DNA of 64,000 nucleotides from an uncultured Erysipelotrichaceae bacterium. Its GTDB lineage: Bacteria > Bacillota_I > Bacilli_A > RF39 > UBA660. Numbering within the stretch: position 1 is the stretch's first letter; every line of letters starts with the position of its first letter. The position numbers and the translations under genes were made by a program. Under the pieces are notes generated by a model. That model was given only the letters and a program-made list of their open reading frames with translations, ran no database searches and was not told the DNA's origin. Positions 21,424-30,778 of the stretch are shown here, piece by piece. The stretch lies in NCBI GenBank assembly GCA_902785135.1, contig CACZXL010000001.1, forward strand, positions 66,109 to 130,108, written 5' to 3'.

Positions 21424-23559
21424 ATGAGAGACTCAATTTTAGAATTATTAGGAAAAGATGAAAAAGCATTAGATTCAATGGAAATAGCAAATAATTTGCA
21501 TTTAACTTCTGTTAGTGAAATTACTTCATTAATGGAAGTACTACAAGATTTGGAACAAGAAATGCTTATCTATAGAACAAGAAAAGATAAATATATGTTA
21601 TTCAATAATAGTCATTTATTAAAAGGAAAGATACACGTTAATAAAAGAGGTTATGCCTTTGTATCAGTAGAAGGTTTAGATGATGATTATTATATAGATG
21701 AAAAGAATATTAATGGTGCCTTAAATAACGATATTGTTGTTATTGAACCAGTAAAAGGAACTGGTAAAAAGACTGAAGCTAGAGTTATAAGGGTTCTTAA
21801 AGAAGAAAATAACTTAGTAGTAGGTGAATTTAATATAGTTAATGGTAAGCCTAAATTTACTCCAGATGATGAAAAATTAAAAATGGAGATAATTATTGAT
21901 AAAGAAGATTTACCTGATTTAGTAGATGGACATAAGTTACAAGTATCTATCGTTAAAGAATTGGGTAATTATAAATACTTAGGTAAAGTTAATAAAATAA
22001 TAGGTCATAAAAATGATCCAGGTGTAGATATTTTATCTATTATGTATAACTATGAAATAAACGATGTATTTAATGATTCAGTTATGGATGAAGTAGATAA
22101 ATTACCATCAGCAGTTTCTGAACAAGAAATGGTAGGTAGAAGAGATCTTAGAGATCAAATGATTTTTACTATAGATGGTGATGATACTAAAGATATAGAT
22201 GACGCAGTAAGTATTGAGAAAAAAGGAGATAATTACGTTTTAGGAGTACATATCGCAGATGTATCTTATTATGTTAAAGAAGGTACTGAGTTATATAAAG
22301 AAGCATTAGATAGAGGAACATCTGTATATCTTGCAGATAGAGTTGTACCAATGCTTCCACATAAATTAAGTAATGGTATTTGTTCATTAAATCCAGATGT
22401 AGATAGACTTGCAATATCTTGTGTTATGGAAATAGATCCACAAGGTAAAGTAATTGATCATGATATTTTTGAATCAGTTATTAGATCAAGAAAACAAATG
22501 ACATATAAAAATGTTAATAAGATTTTAAATAATGAAGAAATACCAGAAGGTTATGAAGAATACGCTGAAACATTAAAATTAATGGAAGAACTTGCAGAAA
22601 TTCTGAGAAAAGAAAAGCTATCTAGAGGTTATTTAGACTTTGATGCAAAAGAAGCTAAAATAATTGTTGATGATAAAGGTAAAGCAATAGATGTAGTATT
22701 AAGAGAACAAGATAAAGGGGAAAACTTAATAGAGGATTTTATGATCGCAGCTAACGAAACAGTTGCGTCTCATCTATTCTATTTAAATTACCCATCTATT
22801 TATCGTGTTCATGAGGTTCCAGATGATGATAAGATTAAAGACTTTATAAATCAAATATCTGCATTAGGAATAAATGTTACAGGTAAAAGAGAATTCTCTA
22901 ATCCTAGAAACTTAAAATCTATATTAGATCAATTAAGAGGAAGAGAAGAATATGATATTTTATCTAATATGCTTTTAAGATGCATGAGAAAAGCAGAATA
23001 TAAAGATCAAAACTTAGGTCACTATGGTCTAGGATCAAAATGTTATACACATTTTACTTCTCCTATAAGAAGATTCCCAGACACAACGGTTCATAATTTA
23101 CTTAGAAAATATATATTTAATGAACCAGAACCAAAAGAATTAAATAAATTAATAGACTATTATAAAGATATACTTCCATCTATCGCAGAACATTCATCAG
23201 AAAAAGAGAGAAATTCAATTGATTGTGAAAGAGACGTAGAAGATATGAAGATGGCTGAGTATATGGAAGATCATATTGGAGAAGAATTTGATGGTGTGAT
23301 TGATACAATTCTTAACTTCGGAATGTTTGTTTGTTTACCAAATATGATTGAAGGATTAGTAAAATATGATACAATAGTAGGCGATTACTTTGAATTTAAT
23401 GAAGAACTAAATATGCTTATTGGTAAAAAGACAGGCAAAAAGTTTAAATTAGGTCAAAAAGTAAGAGTAAAATGTATTGCAGCATCTAAAGAAAGTAGTA
23501 CAATAGATTTTGCACTTGTAGAAGGTGATAAGAATGGAAATAGTAAACAGAAAAGCTAG
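21424..23559 (+). CDS. rnr: ribonuclease R
   Basis: The 711-aa 3'-5' exoribonuclease has an N-terminal winged-helix part, cold-shock-type OB domains ([15 protein letters not shown]), the RNB catalytic core with its Asp cluster ([13 protein letters not shown]), and a C-terminal S1 domain ending in a short basic tail. RNase R degrades structured RNA and works with SmpB/tmRNA in rescue of stalled ribosomes, which fits its neighbours. It overlaps smpB by 26 nt. A TGATAAAAT-type -10 follows the preceding terminator. Confidence 0.96.
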   Translation: MRDSILELLGKDEKALDSMEIANNLHLTSVSEITSLMEVLQDLEQEMLIYRTRKDKYMLFNNSHLLKGKIHVNKRGYAFVSVEGLDDDYYIDEKNINGALNNDIVVIEPVKGTGKKTEARVIRVLKEENNLVVGEFNIVNGKPKFTPDDEKLKMEIIIDKEDLPDLVDGHKLQVSIVKELGNYKYLGKVNKIIGHKNDPGVDILSIMYNYEINDVFNDSVMDEVDKLPSAVSEQEMVGRRDLRDQMIFTIDGDDTKDIDDAVSIEKKGDNYVLGVHIADVSYYVKEGTELYKEALDRGTSVYLADRVVPMLPHKLSNGICSLNPDVDRLAISCVMEIDPQGKVIDHDIFESVIRSRKQMTYKNVNKILNNEEIPEGYEEYAETLKLMEELAEILRKEKLSRGYLDFDAKEAKIIVDDKGKAIDVVLREQDKGENLIEDFMIAANETVASHLFYLNYPSIYRVHEVPDDDKIKDFINQISALGINVTGKREFSNPRNLKSILDQLRGREEYDILSNMLLRCMRKAEYKDQNLGHYGLGSKCYTHFTSPIRRFPDTTVHNLLRKYIFNEPEPKELNKLIDYYKDILPSIAEHSSEKERNSIDCERDVEDMKMAEYMEDHIGEEFDGVIDTILNFGMFVCLPNMIEGLVKYDTIVGDYFEFNEELNMLIGKKTGKKFKLGQKVRVKCIAASKESSTIDFALVEGDKNGNSKQKS

Positions 23560-23974
23560 ATTTGATTATGAAATATATGATACTTTTGAAGCAGGAATTG
23601 TTTTAACAGGTACAGAAATCAAATCAGTAAGAAATGGTTCTTGTAATTTAAAGGATAGTTATATCATGATAAAGAATAATGAAGCATTTATTCTTAATAT
23701 GCATATATCTCCTTATGATAAAGGATCTATATTTAATGAAGAAGAAACTAGAACTAGAAAACTATTACTTCATAAAAATGAAATATTAAAACTAAAAGAT
23801 AAAATATCTATAAAAGGTTTTACTATAGTTCCTTTAAAATTATATTTTAATAAGGGACTAGCTAAACTAGAAATAGGAGTAGCTAAAGGTAAACATACTT
23901 ATGATAAAAAAGAATCAATAAAAGAAAGAGACATCAAAAGAGAAACAGATAAGATGTTAAAGAATAGGTATTAG
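23534..23974 (+). CDS. smpB: SsrA-binding protein SmpB
   Basis: The 146-aa tmRNA-binding protein has the family start ([20 protein letters not shown], then [11 protein letters not shown]), the central beta-barrel, and the basic C-terminal tail ([16 protein letters not shown]) that enters the mRNA channel. I chose the ATG at 23534, after AAGGTGA, within the end of rnr. The tmRNA gene is 0.7 kb downstream. Confidence 0.96.
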   Translation: MEIVNRKARFDYEIYDTFEAGIVLTGTEIKSVRNGSCNLKDSYIMIKNNEAFILNMHISPYDKGSIFNEEETRTRKLLLHKNEILKLKDKISIKGFTIVPLKLYFNKGLAKLEIGVAKGKHTYDKKESIKERDIKRETDKMLKNRY

Positions 23975-23975
23975 T

Positions 23976-24656
23976 ATGAAAATAGGTATTATATTTGCGT
24001 TAAAAGAAGAGTTAGAAGCACTTCTAAAAGTACTAACTCTAAAAAAACAATATGAGATATTTGATTTAACTTTTTATGAATGTGAATTAGATAATAAAGA
24101 AATAGTTTTAGTAGAATCAGGAATAGGCAAGGTTAATTCAGCTAGAACTACCCAAATATTAATAGATAATATGAAAGTGGATTATATATTTAATATAGGA
24201 GTAGCTGGTGCAATTAATCCAGGTGTATCAGTGTGTGATGTAGTAATAGGAGAAAGATTAGTACAACATGATTTTGATGTAACACCATTTAATTATGAAA
24301 AAGGACAAATTCCTAATGTAGGAAAATTTATAGAATCAGATGATTACTTAGTTAATATCGCTAAAGATATAAAAACAGATTCAAATGTACATGTTGGAGT
24401 AATCGCTTCTGGTGATATATTTGTAAATGATCCTAAAATGAGTAATAAAATTGCAACTAAATTTAATGCATTATGTTGTGAAATGGAAGGTGCATCTATC
24501 GCACAAGTATGTTATTTATCACATATACCATTTTTAGTAATAAGATCTATATCAGATTCAGTAAATGGAACTAATGAACTTACATATGATGATTTCTTAT
24601 TATTAAGTTCAAAAATGGTTGCTAAATTCATGAAAGAATTATTAAGTAAAATATAA
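23976..24656 (+). CDS. mtnN: 5'-methylthioadenosine/S-adenosylhomocysteine nucleosidase
   Basis: The 226-aa enzyme hydrolyses MTA and SAH to adenine and the thio-ribose. It has the IGIIFALKEEL start, the VESGIGKVNSARTTQ and GVAGAINPG loops, the substrate-binding EMEGASIAQ segment, and the catalytic Asp194 in ISDSVNGT. It begins one nucleotide after the smpB stop, so it is cotranslated with smpB and inserted between smpB and ssrA. Confidence 0.94.
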   Translation: MKIGIIFALKEELEALLKVLTLKKQYEIFDLTFYECELDNKEIVLVESGIGKVNSARTTQILIDNMKVDYIFNIGVAGAINPGVSVCDVVIGERLVQHDFDVTPFNYEKGQIPNVGKFIESDDYLVNIAKDIKTDSNVHVGVIASGDIFVNDPKMSNKIATKFNALCCEMEGASIAQVCYLSHIPFLVIRSISDSVNGTNELTYDDFLLLSSKMVAKFMKELLSKI

Positions 24657-24688
24657 GTCAAATAATGTATGATTATTTGACTTTTTCT
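24655..24688 (+). terminator. terminator of the rnr-smpB-mtnN operon
   Basis: A 12-bp perfect stem (24655-24666 with 24672-24683) then a T-tract; the stem contains part of the mtnN stop. Confidence 0.9.
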
Positions 24689-24713
24689 TTATTTTGCATA
24701 TAATTTTATGCAT

Positions 24714-25094
24714 GGGGCTGTAATTGGCTTCGACAGGAATATAGGGTATTTAGCTGCAAGTCGGGTGTCCACGTGAGAGACAAAAAGCAATAAATGCTAA
24801 AAATATTAAAAACGTATTTGCAGGACTATTCAGAAGTACTAGTGCTGCTTTAGCCTAATTATAAAGGTAAATACACTTTCTATTTATTATTTTCTACGTA
24901 ATTTATAGAAGGTTCGATTTTAGTAGAATATATTATTACTAATGTCTATAGGTAATAATGAATTTTATAGACTTACTAAGTATTTAGGTTGTTAATTACT
25001 TTTGTACTTAGGACATATTCTTAATTAACTAAACTTGTAGATGTTACTTATTACGTATTTTTGGACAGGGGTTCAACTCCCCTCAGCTCCACCA
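24714..25094 (+). ncRNA. ssrA: tmRNA
   Basis: The 5' end GGGGCTG pairs with CAGCTCC near the 3' end; the T-arm-like GGGGTTCAACTCCCC, the discriminator A and an encoded CCA (25092-25094) complete the tRNA-like domain. The tag frame runs from a GCA at about 24787 to a TAA after GCC and ends S-A-A-L-A. If GCA is the resume codon the tag is 23 residues; if the later GCT is used it is 20. Both are longer than the 10-15 residues of E. coli and Bacillus. It lies downstream of smpB as in other Bacillota. Confidence 0.95.
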
Positions 25095-25104
25095 GATTGA
25101 TTAT

Positions 25105-25128
25105 AAAGTCGAAATATTCGGCTTTTTT
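25105..25128 (+). terminator. tmRNA terminator
   Basis: AAGTCGAA (25106-25113) pairs with TTCGGCTT (25117-25124), then a T-tract. It is followed by an extended -10 (TG 25137-25138, TATAAT 25140-25145) for the next gene. Confidence 0.8.
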
Positions 25129-25160
25129 ATTTTGTATGTTATAATGTAATAGGTGATTAT

Positions 25161-25709
25161 ATGAAAAAAATATTAACTACATTACTTTTATCCACAGGAA
25201 TACTTTTATTAACAGGTTGTTCTAAGTTATATACTTATGATAGGGTTGTTAGAGAAAGTAAGAATAAAATATCAAGAGATATTGTTATAGAGAATCCAGG
25301 GAGTATTAATAGAGATAATGGTTTAAAAGCTTATACTGCATATTTAGAAAGAGATAAATATAAAAAAATAACTATTATTAATGGTAAAGATACTTTATTA
25401 CCTTTTGGACAAAACTATTTATGCACTGATTTCGCAGAAGTATATTTAGTATCTAAATTTAATGAATATAAGAATAGAAATAGTTTTAATTATAATATTT
25501 TATCAAATATGAATGTTGAATCAGTAAGTAGCGCTCTTCATCCGAAGTGTAAAAATTTAAAAATAACTATAGATTGTAATGAAAGAGAACAATATATGAA
25601 AGTATTAAATGATTTTATATTAAGATTAAAAAGAGAAGGTATTTATCTAAATGAAACTGGTGTTAATAGATATGAGATAGCTTGTCAAAATGGTCAAAAA
25701 AATTACTAG
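25161..25709 (+). CDS. putative lipoprotein of unknown function
   Basis: This 182-aa protein begins with a lipoprotein signal peptide: a KK n-region, a hydrophobic core, and a lipobox ending LLTGC (Cys20). The mature part is hydrophilic and has Cys-containing segments (FGQNYLCTDFAEVY, HPKCKNLKITIDCNE). It should be lipidated by the Lgt encoded later in the window. Not recognised otherwise. Confidence 0.7.
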   Translation: MKKILTTLLLSTGILLLTGCSKLYTYDRVVRESKNKISRDIVIENPGSINRDNGLKAYTAYLERDKYKKITIINGKDTLLPFGQNYLCTDFAEVYLVSKFNEYKNRNSFNYNILSNMNVESVSSALHPKCKNLKITIDCNEREQYMKVLNDFILRLKREGIYLNETGVNRYEIACQNGQKNY

Positions 25710-25757
25710 AACTAGATACTCTTAATAATTTTTAAGAATTCTTAGTTCTTTTTTTAT
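25708..25757 (+). terminator. terminator after the lipoprotein gene
   Basis: Two-part stem: AGAACTA (25708-25714) with TAGTTCT (25743-25749), and inner CTTAA (25721-25725) with TTAAG (25732-25736), then a T-tract. A TGATATAAT promoter element (25757-25765) overlaps its end. Confidence 0.7.
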
Positions 25758-25780
25758 GATATAATTATAATGGTGGTAGT

Positions 25781-26326
25781 ATGAATATTAATTTAAATTT
25801 AAATAAAGATGGTATAAAAGAATTACAAAAACAATTTAATAATTTAACAGAAATATCTAAAAAATATGCAAAACTAGGATATGAAAAATCAGATCATATA
25901 AATTTTAGAAATCCAGAAAATGTAGATGAAGAAGATTTTGTTAAAAAAGCTAATATAAAAACATTTATATTTTTATTAGTAATAACACTAATCTTTATCA
26001 CAACATTTATATTTGCTTTTATTGTTGATACTAAGTTATTAGTTAAGATATTACTAGGTGTTATTTCATTATTATGTGGATTCTTTACTTATAAGAGTAT
26101 TTCTACTAAAGAATTAATGATTGGAAAAGCAATTTATAAAGAAAGAAAAAGAGATACAAGTGGAAAAAGAAGAACTTATTTATATTTTGTAACTGTTATA
26201 GATGAAGAAAGAAAACTTATTCATAATAGAATACAAATATCAAAAACAGAATTTGATATAGTAGAAGAAGGAACTCCTATATTAATATCTAAAGGAACTG
26301 GAAAAGGATATATTTATGAAAAATAA
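25781..26326 (+). CDS. unknown protein with two membrane segments
   Basis: The 181-aa protein has a polar N-terminal helix (residues 1-60), two adjacent membrane segments at about 66-110, and a cytoplasmic C-terminal domain of about 70 residues rich in beta strands (RRTYLYFVTVIDEERKLI, ending TGKGYIYEK). Monocistronic, with its own promoter and terminator. No family recognised. Confidence 0.6.
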   Translation: MNINLNLNKDGIKELQKQFNNLTEISKKYAKLGYEKSDHINFRNPENVDEEDFVKKANIKTFIFLLVITLIFITTFIFAFIVDTKLLVKILLGVISLLCGFFTYKSISTKELMIGKAIYKERKRDTSGKRRTYLYFVTVIDEERKLIHNRIQISKTEFDIVEEGTPILISKGTGKGYIYEK

Positions 26327-26341
26327 ATAGTCCTTTTTTTA
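26302..26341 (+). terminator. terminator overlapping the coding end
   Basis: AAAAGGA (26302-26308) pairs with TCCTTTT (26331-26337), with an inner ATTTAT/ATAAAT stem and a T-tract. The last codons and stop are inside. Confidence 0.75.
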
Positions 26342-26385
26342 TTATTTGTTTTATGTTAGAATATATTAGGTAGTATGGAGGATAT

Positions 26386-27582
26386 ATGAAGAAGCTTATA
26401 AGATTATTTATATTTCTTTTTTTATTAATTCCAATAAGTATAAAAGCAGATGTTGTTGATATAAATAGTAGAAATGCTGTTATGATAAATTTAAGAAATA
26501 ATGAGATTTTATATGAAAAAGGAAAAGATGAAGAAATAAAAGTAGCTAGTATGCAAAAAGTAATGACTAGTTTAATTGCTGTAGAAAAAATAGATGATTT
26601 AGATGAACAATTTGTTATTCCTTCAGGAATGTTTGATGGATTAGATCCGGAACTAGCTGTTGTAGGTTTTAAACCTGGAGATACTGTATCATATAAAGAT
26701 CTATTATATGCTACATTATTAAAATCAGGTGCTGATGCTGCATATGCATTAGGAATGGAAGTATCAGGTTCAGAAGAAGAATATGTTAAGTTAATGAATG
26801 CTAAAGTTGAAGAATTAGGATTAAAACATACTGTATTTAAGAATACCAGTGGTTTAGATGCAGAAGGACAATATTCATCCGCATATGATATGGCTATAAT
26901 AATGAAATATGCAATGAATAATAAAAAGTTTAGAGATATTATATCAACTCCAGAATACACTACTACAAATGGTGATTATAAGTTTGTAGGTCCTGTTCAT
27001 AAAGCAAAAGCACATGGTATGACATACTATATCGGTGGTAAAACAGGATTTACTGATGATGCAGGACTATGTTTAGTATCTTATGCATCATATAATGATG
27101 TGGATTATATTTTAGTAACCGCAGGTGCAGACCAATCTTTAAACGACCAAAACTTTGAAGATCAAAAAAACTTATTTGATTACTATATGCAAAATTATTC
27201 ATTTAAAAATATACTTAAAAAAGGTTCTAAAATTAAAACTATTAAAACTATGTATAATGAAGATATAGATTTAAAAGCAAAAAGAGAAGTAACTATGTAT
27301 CTAAATAATGATGTTACTAAAAAGAATCTTAAATATATATATGAAGGTAAAGAAAAACTTGATAGAAGTATTAAAAAAGGAGATAAAATAGGAAAATATA
27401 CTATTAAATATAATGATGTAGTATTATATGAAGAAGATGTTTTATCACCAATAACAGTAATATTTAAATTGAGTAAAACTATGAAAATTGCGCTATTAAT
27501 TATTGTAGGAAGTATGATTATTCATTTATTTTTAAGAAGTATTAGAAGAAAAAGAAGAAGAAAAAGAAGGAGACGTAGATAA
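26386..27582 (+). CDS. D-alanyl-D-alanine carboxypeptidase (DacA/PBP5 type)
   Basis: This 398-aa penicillin-binding protein trims the terminal D-Ala of peptidoglycan stem peptides. It has a signal peptide (1-22), the active-site SMQK (55-58), SGA (114-116, in place of the usual SxN), and KTG (219-221). A membrane helix near the C-terminus (about 366-384) anchors it on the outside, and it ends in an extremely basic tail (RRKRRRKRRRRR). The basic tail should face the cytoplasm. An extended -10-like TGTTAGAAT lies upstream. Confidence 0.88.
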   Translation: MKKLIRLFIFLFLLIPISIKADVVDINSRNAVMINLRNNEILYEKGKDEEIKVASMQKVMTSLIAVEKIDDLDEQFVIPSGMFDGLDPELAVVGFKPGDTVSYKDLLYATLLKSGADAAYALGMEVSGSEEEYVKLMNAKVEELGLKHTVFKNTSGLDAEGQYSSAYDMAIIMKYAMNNKKFRDIISTPEYTTTNGDYKFVGPVHKAKAHGMTYYIGGKTGFTDDAGLCLVSYASYNDVDYILVTAGADQSLNDQNFEDQKNLFDYYMQNYSFKNILKKGSKIKTIKTMYNEDIDLKAKREVTMYLNNDVTKKNLKYIYEGKEKLDRSIKKGDKIGKYTIKYNDVVLYEEDVLSPITVIFKLSKTMKIALLIIVGSMIIHLFLRSIRRKRRRKRRRRR

Positions 27583-27594
27583 CGTCTTTTTTTA
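27571..27594 (+). terminator. dacA terminator
   Basis: AGACGT (27571-27576) pairs with ACGTCT (27582-27587), then a T-tract. It overlaps the Arg-rich tail codons and the stop. Confidence 0.75.
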
Positions 27595-27600
27595 TTAAAT

Positions 27601-27629
27601 TTGACTTTTTTTGATATTTTATCTAAAAT
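27601..27629 (+). promoter_or_regulatory. nrdD promoter
   Basis: TTGACT (27601-27606), 17 nt, TAAAAT (27624-27629). I saw no convincing NrdR box nearby. Confidence 0.6.
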
Positions 27630-27661
27630 TTATATATAGACAATAGTGGTAGAGGTTTATT

Positions 27662-29797
27662 ATGGTTAAAGAAGTTATTAAAAAAGAAGGATTAAGAGAA
27701 GACTATGATACTAGTAAGATTGTTTTCGCAATTAGTAACGCAAATAGGGAAACAGAAGATAAAGTTACTATTGAGGAAATAGATAAAATTGTTGATACTA
27801 TTACTAAAAACAAAAATGAAGTTCTATCAACTAACGAGATAAATAGTATTATAGAAGAAGAATTAATTAAAATAAATAAATTAGATTTAGTTAAAAAATA
27901 TATTTTATTTAATGAAGATCATTTAATTAAAATTAATACAACAGATAATGATATATTATCTTTAGTTGCGTGTGAGAATAAAGATACTATGGAAGAAAAC
28001 TCTAATAAAAAAGCAACAACTATTCCAACTCAAAGAGATTTGATCGCTGGAGAATGTTCTAAAGATATAACAGATAGATTATTACTTCCAGAAAAGATAG
28101 TTAAAGCCCATAAAGATGGTATACTTCATTTTCATGATAAAGATTATTATGTTCAACCTATGTTTAATTGTTGTTTAGTTAATTTAGGAGATATGTTAGA
28201 TAATGGAACAGTTATAAATGGAAAAATGATTGAATCTCCTAAAAGTTTTAGAGTAGCATCTATTGTTACTACACAAATAATTGCGGCTATATCAGGCGCA
28301 CAATATGGAGGACAATCAATAGATATTAAACATCTAGCAAAATATCTAAGAGTAACTTATGATAAACATTATAAAAAGAGATTAGAAAAATACACTGAAA
28401 AGGGTTATACAAAAGACGAAGCAGAAACAAGAGCAAAAGAAGACGCAAATGATAGAATGTTAGATGAATTAAAATCGGGTATTCAAACTATTCAATATCA
28501 ATTAAATACATTTATGTCTACTGATGGACAAACACCATTTGTAACTATATTTATGCATATGGAAGAAGGATTTGAATACGAAGAAGAACTTGCGTTAATA
28601 ATAGAAGAAATATTAAATCAAAGAATAGATGGTATTAAAAATGAGAATGGAGTACCTATTACTCCAGCATTCCCTAAACTAGTATATGTTTTAGATGAAT
28701 GTAATAATTTAACTGGTGGAAAATATGATTATTTAACTAAATTAGCGGTTAAATGTTCTGCAAAAAGAATGTATCCAGATTATATTTCAGCTAAGATAAT
28801 GAGAGAAAACTATGAAGGCAATGTATTTAGTCCTATGGGTTGTAGAAGTTTCTTGTCTTGTTATAAGGATGATAATGGCAAATATAAATTTGAAGGTAGA
28901 TTTAATCAAGGAGTAGTAAGTATTAATCTACCACAAATAGGTATTATAGCGAATAAGGATGAAGAAAAATTCTGGAAGCTATTAGAAGAAAGATTAGAAT
29001 TATGTTATGAAGCTCTAATGATAAGACATAATCATTTAAAAGGAGTTATATCTGATGTTTCACCAATTCATTATCAATATGGCGCAATCGCTAGATTAAA
29101 GAAAGGTGAGAAAATTGATAGATTACTTGAAAATGGATATTCAACTATATCTCTAGGTTATATAGGATTATATGAATTAACTTATTTAATGACTAATAGA
29201 TCTCATACTACAAAAAGAGGAGAGGAATTCTCATTAAGAGTAATGAATCATTTAAGAGAAAAAACTGATGAATGGAAAAAGAAAACAGGAATAGGTTTTG
29301 GTTTATATGGCACACCTGCAGAAAGTTTATGTTATAGATTTGCTAAAATAGATAAAGAAAGATTTGGTAGTATTGAAAATGTAACTGATAAAGGATACTA
29401 TACTAATTCATATCATGTGGATGTTAGAGAAAAAATAGATGCGTTTAGAAAATTAAAATTTGAAAGTAAATATCAAGTTATTTCATCTGGTGGCGCAATT
29501 AGTTATGTAGAAATACCAAATATGAATAAGAATATAGTTGCGTTAGAACAATTAGTTAAGTATATATATGATAATATTCAATATGCTGAATTTAATTCAA
29601 AAAGTGATTATTGCCAAAATTGTGGTTTTGATGGTGAAATAATTATTAATGATGATAATGAATGGGAATGTCCTAATTGTCATAACAAAGATCAAAAAAC
29701 AATGAATGTTGTTAGAAGAACTTGTGGATATTTAGGAGAAAACTATTGGAATGTAGGAAAAACTAAAGAAATAAAAAATAGAGTTACTCATTTGTAA
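27662..29797 (+). CDS. nrdD: anaerobic ribonucleoside-triphosphate reductase
   Basis: The 711-aa class III reductase makes dNTPs under anoxia with a glycyl radical. It has an N-terminal ATP-cone (about 1-90), the catalytic barrel with the GCRSFLSCY cysteine loop, a zinc site of two CxxC pairs (CQNC, CPNC), and the glycyl-radical motif RTCGYLG with Gly689. It indicates an anaerobic lifestyle. The activating enzyme NrdG is not next to it and was not seen in the window. Confidence 0.96.
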   Translation: MVKEVIKKEGLREDYDTSKIVFAISNANRETEDKVTIEEIDKIVDTITKNKNEVLSTNEINSIIEEELIKINKLDLVKKYILFNEDHLIKINTTDNDILSLVACENKDTMEENSNKKATTIPTQRDLIAGECSKDITDRLLLPEKIVKAHKDGILHFHDKDYYVQPMFNCCLVNLGDMLDNGTVINGKMIESPKSFRVASIVTTQIIAAISGAQYGGQSIDIKHLAKYLRVTYDKHYKKRLEKYTEKGYTKDEAETRAKEDANDRMLDELKSGIQTIQYQLNTFMSTDGQTPFVTIFMHMEEGFEYEEELALIIEEILNQRIDGIKNENGVPITPAFPKLVYVLDECNNLTGGKYDYLTKLAVKCSAKRMYPDYISAKIMRENYEGNVFSPMGCRSFLSCYKDDNGKYKFEGRFNQGVVSINLPQIGIIANKDEEKFWKLLEERLELCYEALMIRHNHLKGVISDVSPIHYQYGAIARLKKGEKIDRLLENGYSTISLGYIGLYELTYLMTNRSHTTKRGEEFSLRVMNHLREKTDEWKKKTGIGFGLYGTPAESLCYRFAKIDKERFGSIENVTDKGYYTNSYHVDVREKIDAFRKLKFESKYQVISSGGAISYVEIPNMNKNIVALEQLVKYIYDNIQYAEFNSKSDYCQNCGFDGEIIINDDNEWECPNCHNKDQKTMNVVRRTCGYLGENYWNVGKTKEIKNRVTHL

Positions 29798-29809
29798 CTC
29801 TTTTTTTTA
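29780..29809 (+). terminator. nrdD terminator overlapping the stop
   Basis: AGAGTTAC (29780-29787) pairs with GTAACTCT (29794-29801), then a T-tract. The nrdD stop is in the 3' arm. Confidence 0.88.
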
Positions 29810-29876
29810 TTTTCTATTGAAAAAATAAAATAATAATGATAAAATGTTCTTAGAATAAAAAGCGAGGTTAGAGAAT

Positions 29877-30632
29877 ATGAATATGGATAAAATATTAGAA
29901 ATAGTAATGAATTTTATAAACGAAAATACAACTTTATTAATTATTATTTGTGTATTCTTAATATTTGTTTTAATTGGGTATTTAATTGATAATAGTATTA
30001 AAACAAGAAAACTAGAAAAGAGTATGTTACAAAATGAGAGTATTGGTAATATGAATCCAGTTGTTGAAGTTCCAAAAGAACCAGAAGTAACTGAAACACC
30101 TGTTGTTGAAGAAGTTAAACCAGCAATAGATCCAAATACAGAAATTAATTTAGACTTTAGAACAGAAGAAGAAAAAGAAGCTGATAAAAAACCAGCAATA
30201 GATCCAAATACAGAGATTAATCTTGATTTTAGAACAGAAGAAGAAAAAGAAGCTGAAGAAGTTAAAGAGGAACCAGTTGTTAATGAAATAACTGTTGAAC
30301 CAGCGATAAATGATTTATTACTAAGAGATTTTTCTACTGAAGGAGCTAAAACTGTTGATATAGAAGAACCAGTTAAAGAAGAAGAAAAACCAGTTGAATC
30401 TGTAATTAAAACAGATACAATTAATAATTCTGAATCATTATATAAAAATGATAAAAAGATTTCAGATATATTTAAAAAGAAAACTAATGTAGTAAAAGAA
30501 GAACCAGTTAATCTAGAAAAAACAGCAGATTTTAATAATGAATTAGATAGAATACTACAAAAATTAAATGAAGCTAATAAAACTAATGATAGTACATTAG
30601 ATGAAACACAAGATTTTACTAATATGTTTTAA
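29877..30632 (+). CDS. single-pass membrane protein with an acidic tandem repeat
   Basis: This 251-aa protein has one membrane segment near the N-terminus (about 18-38), then a long acidic Glu/Val/Pro-rich cytoplasmic tail. A 24-residue unit containing PAIDPNTEINLDFRTEEEKE is present twice; the DNA copies at 30120 and 30192 are nearly identical with a 72-nt period, so the duplication is recent or maintained. The C-terminal part has helical segments (NNELDRILQKLNEANK). It has a TGATAAAAT promoter and its own terminator. Role unknown; it could be a scaffold at the membrane. Confidence 0.6.
   Translation: MNMDKILEIVMNFINENTTLLIIICVFLIFVLIGYLIDNSIKTRKLEKSMLQNESIGNMNPVVEVPKEPEVTETPVVEEVKPAIDPNTEINLDFRTEEEKEADKKPAIDPNTEINLDFRTEEEKEAEEVKEEPVVNEITVEPAINDLLLRDFSTEGAKTVDIEEPVKEEEKPVESVIKTDTINNSESLYKNDKKISDIFKKKTNVVKEEPVNLEKTADFNNELDRILQKLNEANKTNDSTLDETQDFTNMF
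30120..30256 (+). repeat. two-copy tandem repeat in coding sequence, 72-nt period
   Basis: Copies start at 30120 and 30192 (both begin CCAGCAATAGATCC) and differ at only a few third positions. They encode the 24-aa acidic unit described for the surrounding gene. Confidence 0.85.
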
Positions 30633-30660
30633 AAAAAGAATGAAATCATTCTTTTTTTTT
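30633..30660 (+). terminator. terminator after the repeat membrane protein gene
   Basis: AAAAAGAATG pairs with CATTCTTTTT around loop AAAT (643-646 in the last three digits), then a T-tract. Confidence 0.85.
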
Positions 30661-30736
30661 GATATAATTATCAAGTGTTTAATAAAATGCTAGTGTGAGT
30701 TGACAAAAATCAACCATAGGTTGGTAGACAATCAAC
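30660..30736 (+). promoter_or_regulatory. ABC exporter promoter with twin palindromes in the leader
   Basis: An extended -10 (TGATATAAT, 30660-30668) starts at the end of the previous T-tract. Downstream are two related imperfect palindromes, GTTGAcaaaaaTCAAC (30699-30714) and GTTGGTAGACAATCAAC (30720-30736). They can also pair across each other (CAACC 30711-30715 with GGTTG 30719-30723). They could be operators for a regulator or alternative RNA hairpins. No regulator gene is adjacent. Confidence 0.5.
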
Positions 30737-30778
30737 TATAACATTTAATATAATTATTTTTGTTTGAAAGGAGTTTAT

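Noticed and set aside
27601-27661. NrdR box upstream of nrdD
   Set aside because: No sequence close enough to the NrdR consensus was found.
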